NCBI GenBank assembly: GCA_001970955.1
Contig: MPUH01000390.1
Span: 1 to 58,455, forward strand
DNA length: 58,455 nt
Direction: 5' to 3'
Origin: Stentor coeruleus
Lineage: Eukaryota > Ciliophora > Heterotrichea > Heterotrichida > Stentoridae
The notes under the pieces are model-generated. The model was not told the DNA's origin and did not search any database. It saw only the letters and a program-made list of their open reading frames with translations. Position numbers and translations under genes: made by a program. Below, piece by piece: positions 1-11,000 of the stretch (position 1 is its first letter; every line of letters begins with the position of its first letter).

Positions 1-34
1 TGGAAAAAACTTTATCATGGAAAAAACTTTATCA
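1..34. repeat. 17-bp perfect tandem duplication at left edge
   Basis: The unit tggaaaaaactttatca occurs twice back to back. The left end of the window shows no telomere-type CCCTAACA repeat, so it looks like an internal or contig edge and not a chromosome end. Confidence 0.85.
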
Positions 35-153
35 AAGTCAAAAAAAACTAGATTAATTAGGATTATAAAGATAGATGAAAATAATTATGGATACTGAATA
101 ATTTTTATAGTATATATTAACAATAGAATAAACATATTTTAAATATAATTCAC

Positions 154-1266
154 TTACTTCTGCGAACTACGTCCTGTGCTTTTACGTGAATGAGTTTTTA
201 CTGAATGGAAATCCTCGTGTTCATAATACGGATTTTCTTTAGTAGCTCGTACTTTTAATACTTCAAATTCTTGAAGAGCGATAATTGCTTTTTTTTCTGC
301 AAGTTGCCTTCGAGTTAATTTTGAATCTTTAACTTTTTCTAATAATTTTATTGCCAAAAATTTTCTAAATACTGACTGTATAGTGACACAAGGAAAGTCC
401 CAAGATTTTATATTACGTTCTGACTGGTTGATTTTTAAAGGTGAAGTTTCATTTAAATTAAAATCTATTTGTGTTTTTCTAGTAACATCAATACTAAACT
501 CTGTATCTTTTTTCATAGAAATCTTAGTATCTTTTGCAAATGTGTACTTTTGAGGAGGTAGTTTTGATTTACTATAAAACTCAAGTGAGGACATTCTAGT
601 TTTTTCCCTTTGTTTATTTGATGAATACGGTTGGGGCAAAAGGCGATTATTCATTCGAGGCAAAGAAAAATTGCTGCTTTTAGGCTTTTTGGTAAACTTA
701 TACTTTTTATGTTCTAAGTATTTTTTAAAAGTTTGTGTTAATTGATGTTGTGATCCAAGAAATTCTTCACTAATATCAAGTCCTCGTTTAAATACCCGGG
801 CCGCTTCATTATTGTTTCCTTTAAACCTATGTTGATTTCCTATGATATTTAAAGCAGTACAAAGGTTTTCATAGTATTTATCTGTATCTGTTTCACAGTA
901 TTTAGTCAAAATATCTAAAGCTTTTAAAGAATTTACTAAAGCTGATTCTGAATCTTTATCTTCCATTTTAAGCAGACTTAGATTTAGTAGGCATCTGGCT
1001 AAGTTATAGTAATCTTCTGGTGTTACTGGCTTGATTTTTGATGCTTTAGTCAAGAAAAGATCAGCTTGATGCGATTGGCCCATTGTCTTATATAGACAAG
1101 CTTGATTATTACAAGTTATTAGGACTAAAGAACTTTTTTCTAAAGAGTCAGGTAAAGACTCAAGCGCTTTATCTGCTCTGTTCATAAAGTGAAGGGCCAT
1201 TTCTAGTTTGTTTTGTGCTAGGTTTTCCATCGCCAGCTTGTTAAAAGAGACAATGTAGCTTATCAT
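154..1266 (-). CDS. TPR-repeat protein with C-terminal IQ-like motif
   Basis: This 370-aa protein starts at the ATG at 1266 and ends with TAA. The first ~190 residues are helical and fit degenerate tetratricopeptide repeats: helix pairs such as LAQNKLEMALHFMNRADKAL, NNQACLYKTMGQSHQADLFL and IIGNQHRFKGNNNEAARVFK. This suggests a protein-protein scaffold. The middle is Lys/Ser/Pro-rich and probably disordered. Near residues 295-315 the stretch IQSVFRKFLAIKLLEKV resembles a calmodulin-binding IQ helix. No enzyme motif is visible. TPR-plus-IQ proteins are common in ciliates, often at basal bodies or cilia, but that location is only inference. Upstream of the ATG is an AT-rich 346-bp spacer. Confidence 0.7.
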   Translation of the reverse strand: MISYIVSFNKLAMENLAQNKLEMALHFMNRADKALESLPDSLEKSSLVLITCNNQACLYKTMGQSHQADLFLTKASKIKPVTPEDYYNLARCLLNLSLLKMEDKDSESALVNSLKALDILTKYCETDTDKYYENLCTALNIIGNQHRFKGNNNEAARVFKRGLDISEEFLGSQHQLTQTFKKYLEHKKYKFTKKPKSSNFSLPRMNNRLLPQPYSSNKQREKTRMSSLEFYSKSKLPPQKYTFAKDTKISMKKDTEFSIDVTRKTQIDFNLNETSPLKINQSERNIKSWDFPCVTIQSVFRKFLAIKLLEKVKDSKLTRRQLAEKKAIIALQEFEVLKVRATKENPYYEHEDFHSVKTHSRKSTGRSSQK

Positions 1267-1612
1267 TTTAACAGTTTGTAATTATGTATTTCTTAATATA
1301 TTTTCGCTTTTAAATCCTGAAAGTTGTTAGCTTTCATTGTATAAAATTTTTGTAATCGTTTGATGATTTTATAGAATTAGTGATTTAATCTGATAAGTTT
1401 TTTATAGTATTTAAGGGTTAATTTGAATATGAAAAATGCGGTAATCACTATAAAGGTTATTATGTTTTTGAAGAATTTCTATAAAATTGATTGAAATTAT
1501 TAAAAAAAATACTAAAACCATCTTATATTTTTTCTTATATTATTTTTAATTCTATTACTTATCATACATTATTTTCTAACTAACCCCATTTTCTGTTTTG
1601 TTTCTACATAAG
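1267..1612. other. Intergenic spacer
   Basis: 346 bp of AT-rich DNA between the 5' end of the TPR gene and the 3' end of the next minus-strand gene. It must hold the TPR gene promoter. Apart from the duplication starting at 1604, no further gene or structured element was recognised. Confidence 0.6.
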
Positions 1613-1637
1613 TCAAACTCCTACATAAGTCAAACTC
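1604..1637. repeat. 17-bp perfect tandem duplication across a stop codon
   Basis: The unit ctacataagtcaaactc is repeated exactly at 1604-1620 and 1621-1637. It covers the last codons of the minus-strand gene ending at 1613. Because 17 is not a multiple of three, the extra copy shifts the frame and produces an early stop (tail SLTYVGV). With a single copy the frame would run about ten codons further. Confidence 0.9.
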
Positions 1638-2296
1638 ATCTCTTTAAAATCAGCAACCGCAAAAATCGGCCCATGATTCTGTTTATGTATATAATACATA
1701 TCATTAATCGACTTAAACCCTTTTTCTAATTGATTTTCTATCACTTTATTAAACCCAATCCAAACCTTTGTCTCATTATCATAAGAAAACCAATGAACCT
1801 CTATTTTATCATCCACTTTTTTACCAATAAAAACATTTTCACTTGTGAGTTTCACACACGGATACAAAACTCCAGTCCAATTTACTAATTTTTTATAACC
1901 TAATTGTACAAAACTAGTCTCATTCTCAATACCATCAATTTGTTTTTGAAACTTTTCTATATCTTCTAAAGATATATAATTAATATCAGATAAAGGTCGA
2001 TGATTAATTGTAAAATTCTCATAAAGATTATCGATTTTGCGGATCGATACAATTTTAGTAAAAGTGTTGATTTTTAAGGTTTCTTTTATCCGATTTTTTA
2101 TTTGTTCTCTCATAGAATTTAACCAGCCAATATAGAAAGTTATGGATTTCTCAGCATTTAGTAAAGAGTTTTCGTTTATAAGGACTACTTTGTCGAAGGT
2201 GTTAAGGATATTGAGCTTGATTTTATTGAGAATGTCGGTAAATAACTCAGAACTTTCGAATTTCGATATAAATATATCGTTGTTTGGTGTAAGCAT
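1613..2296 (-). CDS. Hypothetical protein, C-terminally shortened
   Basis: 227 aa, from ATG at 2296. I do not recognise a family. The sequence is soluble-looking, with no signal peptide or membrane segment. The N-terminal half is helical (residues ~15-80) and the C-terminal half is beta-rich and aromatic (for example EVHWFSYDNETKVWIGFNK). The 3' end is altered by the 17-bp duplication at 1604-1637, so the present C-terminus is probably a few residues shorter than the ancestral one. The first ~13 codons and about 175 bp of upstream DNA have a decayed copy at 22578-22790, so this locus has been a duplication donor, or both are survivors of a small family. Confidence 0.6.
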   Translation of the reverse strand: MLTPNNDIFISKFESSELFTDILNKIKLNILNTFDKVVLINENSLLNAEKSITFYIGWLNSMREQIKNRIKETLKINTFTKIVSIRKIDNLYENFTINHRPLSDINYISLEDIEKFQKQIDGIENETSFVQLGYKKLVNWTGVLYPCVKLTSENVFIGKKVDDKIEVHWFSYDNETKVWIGFNKVIENQLEKGFKSINDMYYIHKQNHGPIFAVADFKEMSLTYVGV

Positions 2297-2853
2297 CCTG
2301 GATTTATATGACTAGGATCGTTGGGGGATATAAGAGGGATTATATAATAAATGGGTTTAAAAATTTTAATATGGAAATTTTTATGAGAGAAATATTAGGA
2401 ATATTATCATTGCTTTGAATACGTAAAAATATTATTTTATTTGTATGGCTTTTAAGTAGAAATAGCGAGGGTTTGCGATCAGGGTAAGAATTAAAAGAAG
2501 GAATTAGATAAAATTGTAATACTTTTTTGTGGATAAAGTATCACTTATTATCTTAATATTTTTTTGAACTTATTATAATATCCATGCTTCAATTACTATT
2601 AATGATTTTCTTTCAATGATTTTATTTCAGCACTTTGTTCTAAAATCCATTACATACATTCAAATTTTTAATCATATCATAATTAACATTGCCTAATATG
2701 AACAATTTTTATTATAATAAAAAAGTAAACCGCATGCATTAATTAACCTAGAAACTAATTATTTTATATCTAAAAAATCTAACCTTCAATCCATTATCAT
2801 CTATTTCACCTAAAGCAAATCATATCATAAATGACATGCCTTAAAATCATAAT
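2297..2853. other. Divergent intergenic region; upstream part duplicated at 22.6 kb
   Basis: 557 bp between two divergently transcribed genes, so it carries both promoters. The segment 2257-2471 (start codon region plus upstream DNA) is clearly similar to 22578-22790; shared landmarks include tttatatgactaggat and tattatataataaat-like blocks. The half next to the plus-strand gene is C-rich and G-poor on the plus strand, as seen upstream of other genes here. Confidence 0.7.
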
Positions 2854-3990
2854 ATGAAAAGTCTTCAATCAAATGTTTTTATTCAAACAAAGCTTGCTCA
2901 GGTCTCTAAAAACCATAATTTCTCAAACTCATCCCTCAGCAAGTCCATACTTTCACCATCCTCTATTCAGCTTTTTAAATTCGGTGTAGCAAAAAAAGCT
3001 TTTCAAAGTTCTGAAAAGCAAAAAAGCAATAGAAATTCGCATACAATCACTATCAAAGATTCTAGTAGTGAAAGAAAATCAGATTTATTTGATACATTAA
3101 GTCCTACATATAATCATCATATTCACGAAAAATCAATGAGCCAATCAACAGAATTTATTTCAGAAGAAATAAGTTTGATAAAAGCAAAACTAGTTGATAA
3201 AGAAAATCATATCAAAACTTTACTTGAAGAAAATACTAAACTAAAGGAAAGTAATTTTATGTTAAAAAAGTTATGTGATAAGTATACAAATGATGATTAT
3301 AAATTTATAAAGGTAAAAGAAAATGGTTATCAGTGTGAAAAGTGCAGAAATAAAAAATCAACTATTATGAAATATGAACATCAAGTTGTGTTTGAAAAAA
3401 TATCAAAAACTACTGGTCTAGAAATGAAATTTTTAATGAATGATATTATTAAAGAAGATGACTTGAAAACTTCGATAGAGAAATTAAGTAATCGAAGTAT
3501 ATATTTACAAGTACATAATAAATATACAACTATTCAAGAAAATTATACTAATTTAAGGGAAAATAAGACTGCCGAGGAAAAAAAAACTCAAATATGCAAA
3601 TGGAGTAATGAAGAACTTATAAGAAAAGTTTTATCCTATGCTGATATTTTATATGAAAAAAATTTAGAGTAAAGGTTATTTAGGATTAAAAGTATTACAG
3701 AGCAAAAAAATCAGATACTTAATAACCTCAGCTTAGCCCAAAAAGAGATAAAAGAATTTTTTGAACTAAGGGAGTATATAAATTATTTATTAGATCTGAT
3801 AAGGGATCTTCGTAAAGATATGAAAAATTTAGCAGTAAAGCATAATTCACATGAAAATATTGAATTAAAAAAAACTGTACCGAAAGAAATTATTGATAAT
3901 ATAACAAGTATCGCTAGAAAGGCCAAAATGGGAATGAGTGATGTTGTGAAAAAAGTTATTTTGAGAATGAAAAACAAAAATGATGAATAG
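2854..3990 (+). CDS. Coiled-coil hypothetical protein, two exons with a 15-nt intron
   Basis: Join 2854-3668 and 3684-3990 for about 373 aa. Without splicing the frame ends at the TAA at 3670. Removing the 15-nt intron gives an in-phase codon GA|G and a second open exon of 102 codons ending in TAG at 3990. The N-terminus is Ser-rich and basic. Residues ~95-150 form a coiled coil (ISLIKAKLVDKENHIKTLLE), followed by a CxxC pair (YQCEKCRNKK) that might bind metal. Exon 2 is helical (NQILNNLSLAQKEIKEFFEL) and ends in a lysine-rich tail. No family recognised. Low G/C and protein-like exon 2 support this model over two separate reading frames. Confidence 0.75.
3669..3683 (+). other. 15-nt spliceosomal intron
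   Basis: gtaaaggttatttag: GTAA at the 5' end and TAG at the 3' end, exactly 15 nt, with an in-frame stop inside. Heterotrich ciliates such as Stentor and Blepharisma are known for 15-16 nt introns. Its removal joins two open frames perfectly. Confidence 0.85.
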
Positions 3991-5006
3991 AAGTATTTAT
4001 TATAAACTAATTTATATAAAGATTCTAATAGGATCAATATAAGTATAAAATACAATAAATTAAAAGGATTAAGTAAATATCACTTATAAGAAATACTATT
4101 AAATTAGTTAATACAATCATACTAAAGTATCTTAAAAATAAATCCTAAACTAAAGACAATTCTAAAAATTGATGGAAACTTAGTATTGAACCTTTTGCTA
4201 TCATACTACGCATTGGGGGATCTTCTCAAAACATTTGCAAAAAAAAAATTAGTAGTTTTATTGAACAATATTATTCAATTGTTGTATTCTTTTAGTAAAA
4301 TTATGATGATAACATATTTATGGCTAAATAATCTCAAAATGCTAAAATTATATCATATATTCAAAAAAATCAAGAGCTTATTGCAAATGATATTAAAGGA
4401 CCAGGAATTATAGTGTAATTAAATTAATCACAAATTAGTAAAGAAAATGCCATAGAGGTCATTCTATTGAACTAACTAAGAATTAGGATTTGATAAAATT
4501 TCCAACTCAGGAATAAATTAAATTTATCCTTCACTTCAAAAATATCATATAGCTATTTAGAAAATTATAAAGTACAACATTAATAACTATGAAGAAAAAG
4601 TGATAGTTTAAAAATATAATCAAAATTTAAAATAAAGTTATTCTGAAGCTATTATAACAATAATAAATATTTCAAATAAATTTTAAGAAATATTTTTAAT
4701 GAAAGCCTTTTAGAGAGTAAGAAGTTTGCAATATTAAACTATACAGAAAAAAAACCAAAAGAAATATACTAAAATATATTAGAGCCTATGCAAAAAGGCT
4801 ATAATAATATATCTGAATTAAAAACAATCATATAGCAAACGATATCCACTATGCAATTTTAATATAAATTAACTAAATCTTCCTTTAATAGCTGCATTCA
4901 AAAATTATATCATATTGTGCATAAGAATCAGCCTAATTCTCTCATAAGCATTCAAAATTATTTCCACTAAAATTCAAACATAATTTTTCTTATCAAACTA
5001 CTTAAA
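3991..5006. other. Gene-free stretch between convergent genes
   Basis: About 1 kb of very AT-rich DNA. Short open frames exist (for example 4186-4413 on plus, hydrophobic and without an ATG), but stop codons occur about as often as chance predicts and nothing looks conserved. The last ~150 bp are C-rich on plus, i.e. G-rich on the sense strand downstream of the giant minus-strand gene. No structured RNA recognised. Confidence 0.55.
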
Positions 5007-8000
5007 TTAATAACTAAACTTTTCCTCTTTGCCTTTTTTCACTTTCTTAGCACTAATTCTTCTAAAGTCACTCTTATTCTCTTCTCTATTATTCTGCAAT
5101 CTTTGTCTTTCCTTCTCTTTCTCTTTCTCTTTCTCTTCATCTTTTTGAATTTCTTCCAATTTTTCCTTAAGGTTCATCGCCTCACAAAGTTTTACATCAT
5201 CAGGAAATGCTTTATAAACATCATCAATATATTTAATATATTCCTGATTCCAATAGCTTTGGCATCCAAGATACTCATTAAGATAAAACTCTGGTTTAAT
5301 ATTTGTGGATAAAAGCCTTATAATAATCCTTTTAATCACATTTATAAACTCAATTTTAAGTTTGCTAAGTAATTCCGCTTGTTCTTTCTGAATTTCTTGA
5401 TTGGTTTTACTAGTTAATATTAAATATTTATCTGTAGGGAAATTCTCCCATATTTTTAAAAGTTTAGATGGGGTGTCTAAAGATTTTTTGAACTCTTCTC
5501 CTATGGTCTTAATGAAAAATGGATAGCTTCTTAGCTCTATATATTCATAGATAGATATGATGTTTTCTAGTTTGAAATTAGAGAAGTAAGAGTAAAGTTT
5601 ATTTAAGTTTGATGAATGGGTTATATGGAATTGTTGGACTTCACTTATTAATTCGTTGCTTTTTACTTTTAAGTTCTTTATATGGCATAGAACTCTATCA
5701 AGCCAATTGTAGACCTTGCTTATAGAGGTGGATTCTTCTTTAAAAGCTTCTTTTAGATGTTTTTCGATTCCATTTAAGTCATTCTGTTGGAGAGCTTTTT
5801 GGGGGATTTTTTCTCTTATCTCGCTTATTATTCCTGAATATTTGCCTCTAGAGTCTAGAAGTTCATATTGATATTGGATGCAAAGCAGTTTTTCTGGGTT
5901 AATAAACTTAGCTTTTCGAATATTTTTTATAAGGTTTAGTTGGACTCTGTCGAAATCATAAATAATATCAGAACCCAGAGAATATTGAGGTTTATTTAAT
6001 GAACAATTTTGAATCAATCTCTCTAAATTCATATCCATTCCAATCACATCTGATTCATTAAGGCTAAAAACTGGAAATGAAACTCTATCATTATCATTAT
6101 CATCTTCATATATCATATCAAGAAACTTGTTCTGTATTCTAGCTAAATACTTAATAGCAGCCACAACAAGAGTCGATTGTGTGTCCTGTGTATTTTCTAT
6201 GAGAAAATGTCCAAGTGTAGTATCATTATTAAATTCTGGTTTTTGTAGTGTTTTAGAATCAAACGCTGAAGTAATACTTAGTTTATTCCACGCTGACAAA
6301 AAATCAGTAAAATTTTTTTTTAAACTAGGATTATCAATTAAAACATCTTTCATTTTCTTTTGATTTGCCTCATATCTTGATATTTCAAAAGAGTATCTTT
6401 TAAGTAATTTTTTACAAAGATTTATTATAGGCCAAAAATTGTTAACTTTTTTAAATTCTGAATAATTTTCTATGATTATATGCAGAATCTTAAGTTCAGC
6501 TTTCCTATTAGAAAATTTAAAAGCTTGTTGCATAGAATCAAAGGATGCTTTTTCTACTAGTCTAAATAGGTGCCAATTAGGATACTCTTGGGTATCTGGA
6601 ATTTCTTGCTCTTCAATGTATTTTATTATATTTGAAGCATTTATCATGTTTTTTATGATTGCTTTAAAATTGTTGATAAGCTCTATTTGGGATATTGAGA
6701 AAATTTTTGCCTCAAAAACTTCTTCAAAACCATCTCTGATTTGTTTGGAAATTGGTAAGTTGGGGTTAGATAATAATAATTGTGGAAGAGTTGAAAAAGC
6801 TGAGAGGATCCAGACATTGTTATCTTGAGTTTGGATTGAGATGTAAATTTCATGAAAATTAGTTTCAATATTTTTTTCTAATACTTTTATGATTTCATCT
6901 TCAGTTCTAATGAATTTCTTCATCTCATTAATTGGCACAAGTTCAGCTATACAAAGAAATTCCAGAACCGAGTTTGTCATTAAATTCAATAAATTAAAAG
7001 TCACTCTGTGTTTAAGTTTTCTAACAGATGTCAAAGTTATGATATTTTCAGTGACATGAAATCCATGACGATCTCTATTGTTATATTCTTCTATTTTACT
7101 TTGTAAATATTGAAGAGCTTCTTGGTCAGTGAGATTTACATGTCCAGATCTCTTTATATTTTCATATAATTCACCTCCTATTTCCTTGCTACAAAAAGGG
7201 CATTTTCTTATCTCATAGTCTCCACCACATTTATTTATTATATATAAATAGTCGCAATCGTCAGAGCATTTGTAAAAGCCACTTTTGGAAAAACCTTCAA
7301 TAAAAGTTGTACTTTTCATAATGTTGTAGTTTTCATAGATAAATTTTAAGTAGTCGTGAAGTTTATTCGGCTCCTCACCCAAGCAGTATAAAGAGTTCAT
7401 ATGATTAGCAAAGTCTTCCGGAACCTGACCTTTATAATCAAAAAACATAGAACTTAAAGGATTATCAATAAAACTAAACCCAATAGCAATAGCAACAACA
7501 AAAACACACGATTGAATTTCAAGTAGCCTCTGTTCACTAGCATCTTCATTAAGATGGAAAAAACAGTTTTTAGGGAAGTTATTAACCAAAAATTTAATAA
7601 AAACAGTAAACTCTCTCCCTTGAATAGTCCTTAGCATATTCTCTTTTTTTGTAAACCAATTTTTATAAGAACTCATATCATTGTTAGCCTTATGATAATT
7701 TGAAAATACTTCATTTATGAAAGCTAAAAGTATATAAAATCTTGCTTCATAATTATTCTTAATAGAAATAAATTGGTCTAAAGATTCTATATTTTCAGGA
7801 ACTAATCTAACAAATTCTTGTATATCAAGATATGAAGCATTAGGTAAAATTGAATAAGGGAAAATATTAAGTCTTGAGCCAATATTTAGACTATCAACAT
7901 CATATTGCCAAAAATCTTTTTTGCTTTTAAGGAATATAAATAAACCTGGCATTCTGAATTTTTTTATTGACTTGATGAATTTGAAACAATACAATTCATA

Positions 8001-11000
8001 GTCTTTAACATCGTATTCTTTTATAATTGTAGAAAACTCATTTAAATAATCATTTTCATTCACAGTAAGTTCATATTCTTCTTTAAATAAATTCTGAGTG
8101 TAATAGTCTAGAAAGTTTCTTATCCTAGCTGCTGAGATTATTCTTGTCAAATTTGCTAAATTATCATTTTTATTGTTTAAAGCTTCAGTGTATCTATGAA
8201 TAAGATTCCTCAGCGATCCTAATTCAAAATCATCCATACAACTTAATATCTTCTCGATTCTATCACAAATCATCAATGCGAAATTACTCTTTTCTCCAGT
8301 ATCCTTAATCAATTGGTTAATTTCTCTTAAATATTCATTATCCCCCTCATCAATCACCCGTAAATGCTCACTATTCTCTTCAGCTTCCTTAACCAAATCT
8401 TCAATCTTAGCTTTTTCTATAAGCATATCTATTAAAAATGCTGAATACTTCCATAAATCAGTCTCATTAATAAGATTTGCAATCTTATTAATATATTCCG
8501 TTGATGCATCTAACAATTTGCCATATATAAAAATTTTCAATCTAAAGACTCTATGAATTTCATTTGGGGTTATAGCTAAGTTATCAATAGTTTCTAAAAG
8601 TTTTTGGAATTCTTTCATTGAAAGAGTTTTAAATGATGATGTTAGGTCATTTAATAAGTCGATAGATGGGTTGATTTTGCAGAGTTGGATTATTAGTTTG
8701 AGTTTTTCTGAATTTTTAAGTTTGAAGTAATGAGGAAAATCGAATTGATCAAAAAGACTTTCAAGGGTTTGTAAGCAGTTTAGGTAGTTATTAATATTTT
8801 TTATGTGGTTCCAGGAGATTGATTGTGGGATTAAGCATTCTATAACCTTGTCGAAAATGTTTCTTAATTTAAGCCAATTTAGGTTATGTGGTGAGTAAAG
8901 TTCAGCTGCTGGTTCTTCTTCTATCGATTCATTGCCACTATTATTTTCTTTTTCTTGTTTCTTTAATATCTCCTCATTAACTAAATATTTCTCATACTGA
9001 AGCACCTCATCATAGTTATAATGAATAATATATGAAGTTAGTTGTGTCATATCAATTACTGAAAAACTTTTCAGAAGCTCTAGAATCTTGTGAAAAGCTG
9101 GGATTTTATTACTATTTTTCATTAAAGATAAAATTTTCTGAGAATAAGACTCTTTTTGAAGGAAAAGATTTGCAAAATCAAAAACTATATCAAAATTCGT
9201 TAGCTGGCAAAGTGAATCCTGAAGAATAATCTTAATAAAGTCCTTGAAAATATCTGTTTGGAGTTGATCATTTTTAATAATATATTCATTAAACTCTCTC
9301 CATAAAGTATTCATTGTATGTATCTCAGTAAAATTCTTCAGAATCTCATTATCACTTTCATCACTTTCATTTTCTTTATTCTCATTATTTTCCATATAAT
9401 TTTCCTCAATAATCAAATACTCTTTATACATTTTTTTTATCCTTGAAAATTCCTCATATACAAAAGGAACTTTAAGTCCTTCATAAAACCTAACAATATT
9501 ACTCTCATACTTAGTCTGAACCACAAGCCTACTTTTCCCCATATTCTGCAAATAAAATATTAATATTTCTTTTAATATTTCATTATCTTGTATATAAATC
9601 AAACTATTAATCACAGACTTTTTCTCAAGTTCAACAATAATTTTCGTAAATTCAATAGTAAGTTTACTTTTTATATACAAATCAAGTGCATCTTTGGCTG
9701 ATCTAGCTTCAGAATATATACTTTGATCAGTAAAAAGCTGGGACAAAGCAAGCTTCTTCTGATTTTCTTGTGATTCAAGTATTTTATAGACTTTTTCTTT
9801 AAAGGTTGTTTGAAGAAAATTATTTTCGATAAGGAGTTTTTCAAGGTTGAATTTGTGGGTTATGAATTGTTTGTAGTCATGAAGTGGGCTTTCGTATTTT
9901 AAGCTTCCAATTGCAGTTTGAACAAGATCTCCTATATGTTTGTTGAAGGTTCCAAAGCTATCATTAAAGATTATGTTTCTGGCATTGAGTTTAAGAAGTT
10001 TAGAAGCGATTTCTTTAGAGTCTTCTTTTAAGTATTCAAACATGCGAAATTTCCAGTTGTTAAGAAGATAAAGAGCTTTACGGTTTTCTTCGTTTCGGCT
10101 AAGTCGCAGGAGAATGCAAATATTTTTGTTTCTTGATCTTTCCTCAAAAATATTCAGCTCGTTTTTCACTAGTAAATTCACTAAAAACCTAAAATGCTGA
10201 AATTCTTTGCCATATTCAATTTCTAGTATATAAATCACAGTACTATCAGACTTGAAAAATTTGTCAAAATCAGTTCTCGCATCTTGTTCACACTTAAAAT
10301 TACTACATTTCTGTATATAAACTTTATCATTAGACAATGAGTCAATACTTCTATTATCATAAGTCAAAGCTACTAATTTTTTCCCATTTTTTCCACATTG
10401 TATTCTGATGTAATCAAAAAAGTTTAAACGATTTGCTTTACACCATAAATCATTGATTTCTTCCTTTTTTTCTTCTGATAATTTATTCATTTCACAAAGC
10501 AAGATTATATCAACACTAGCTGTTTTTATTAGAAATTTTTTACATTTTTCTATAACAAGGCTTTCTTCTTTGAATTCACTATTTTTGAAATGCACTAGTA
10601 AATTCAAGGTTTCTTTGCTATAACATGGAAAAACACTTGTTTTCCATATGCAATTTTCCGATTTGCTAAAGGTAGACCATAAAGAATTAACCCATTTTTG
10701 AAGGACTTCGGCTACTCTATGCATTTTTATGTCGAATAAATCATCAATTATTATTTGACGTTTTTCAAAACGGTTAAGAAAAGGAGAATCTGTGCATTTT
10801 AAAACTTCATCATCATCTTCTAAGAAAACCACTGCTTTGAATTTTTGGTCTACGAAGCATCTTGGGTTAAATTGAGCTCCTAAAGCAACTCTGCAGTATT
10901 TTTTACTATTTGGCCCAGTTTTAACAAAATTCTGATTGAATAAATCATATAGAGAACTGTAGATAGAATCCATGTCTTCAAGAATTATTGGTATTCCTTG

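Noticed and set aside
1..34. Left-end tandem repeat as a telomere.
   Set aside because: The unit has no CCCTAACA-like sequence.
154..180. GTAAGT at the 3' end of the TPR gene as a 5' splice site.
   Set aside because: No TAG lies 15-16 nt downstream, and the TAA gives a sensible end.
3783..4055. Minus-strand hydrophobic open frame.
   Set aside because: It is the antisense of exon 2 of the plus-strand gene; spliced exon 2 explains the region better.
4186..4413. Plus-strand 75-codon hydrophobic frame.
   Set aside because: No ATG start, no motif, Leu/Ile/Lys composition typical of AT-rich noise.
3991..5006. Reading this stretch with UAA/UAG as glutamine gives long open frames resembling other ciliate proteins.
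   Set aside because: TAA/TAG occur at about the frequency expected by chance and more than one frame looks open, because only TGA would end them in AT-rich DNA. All clear genes here use the standard code.
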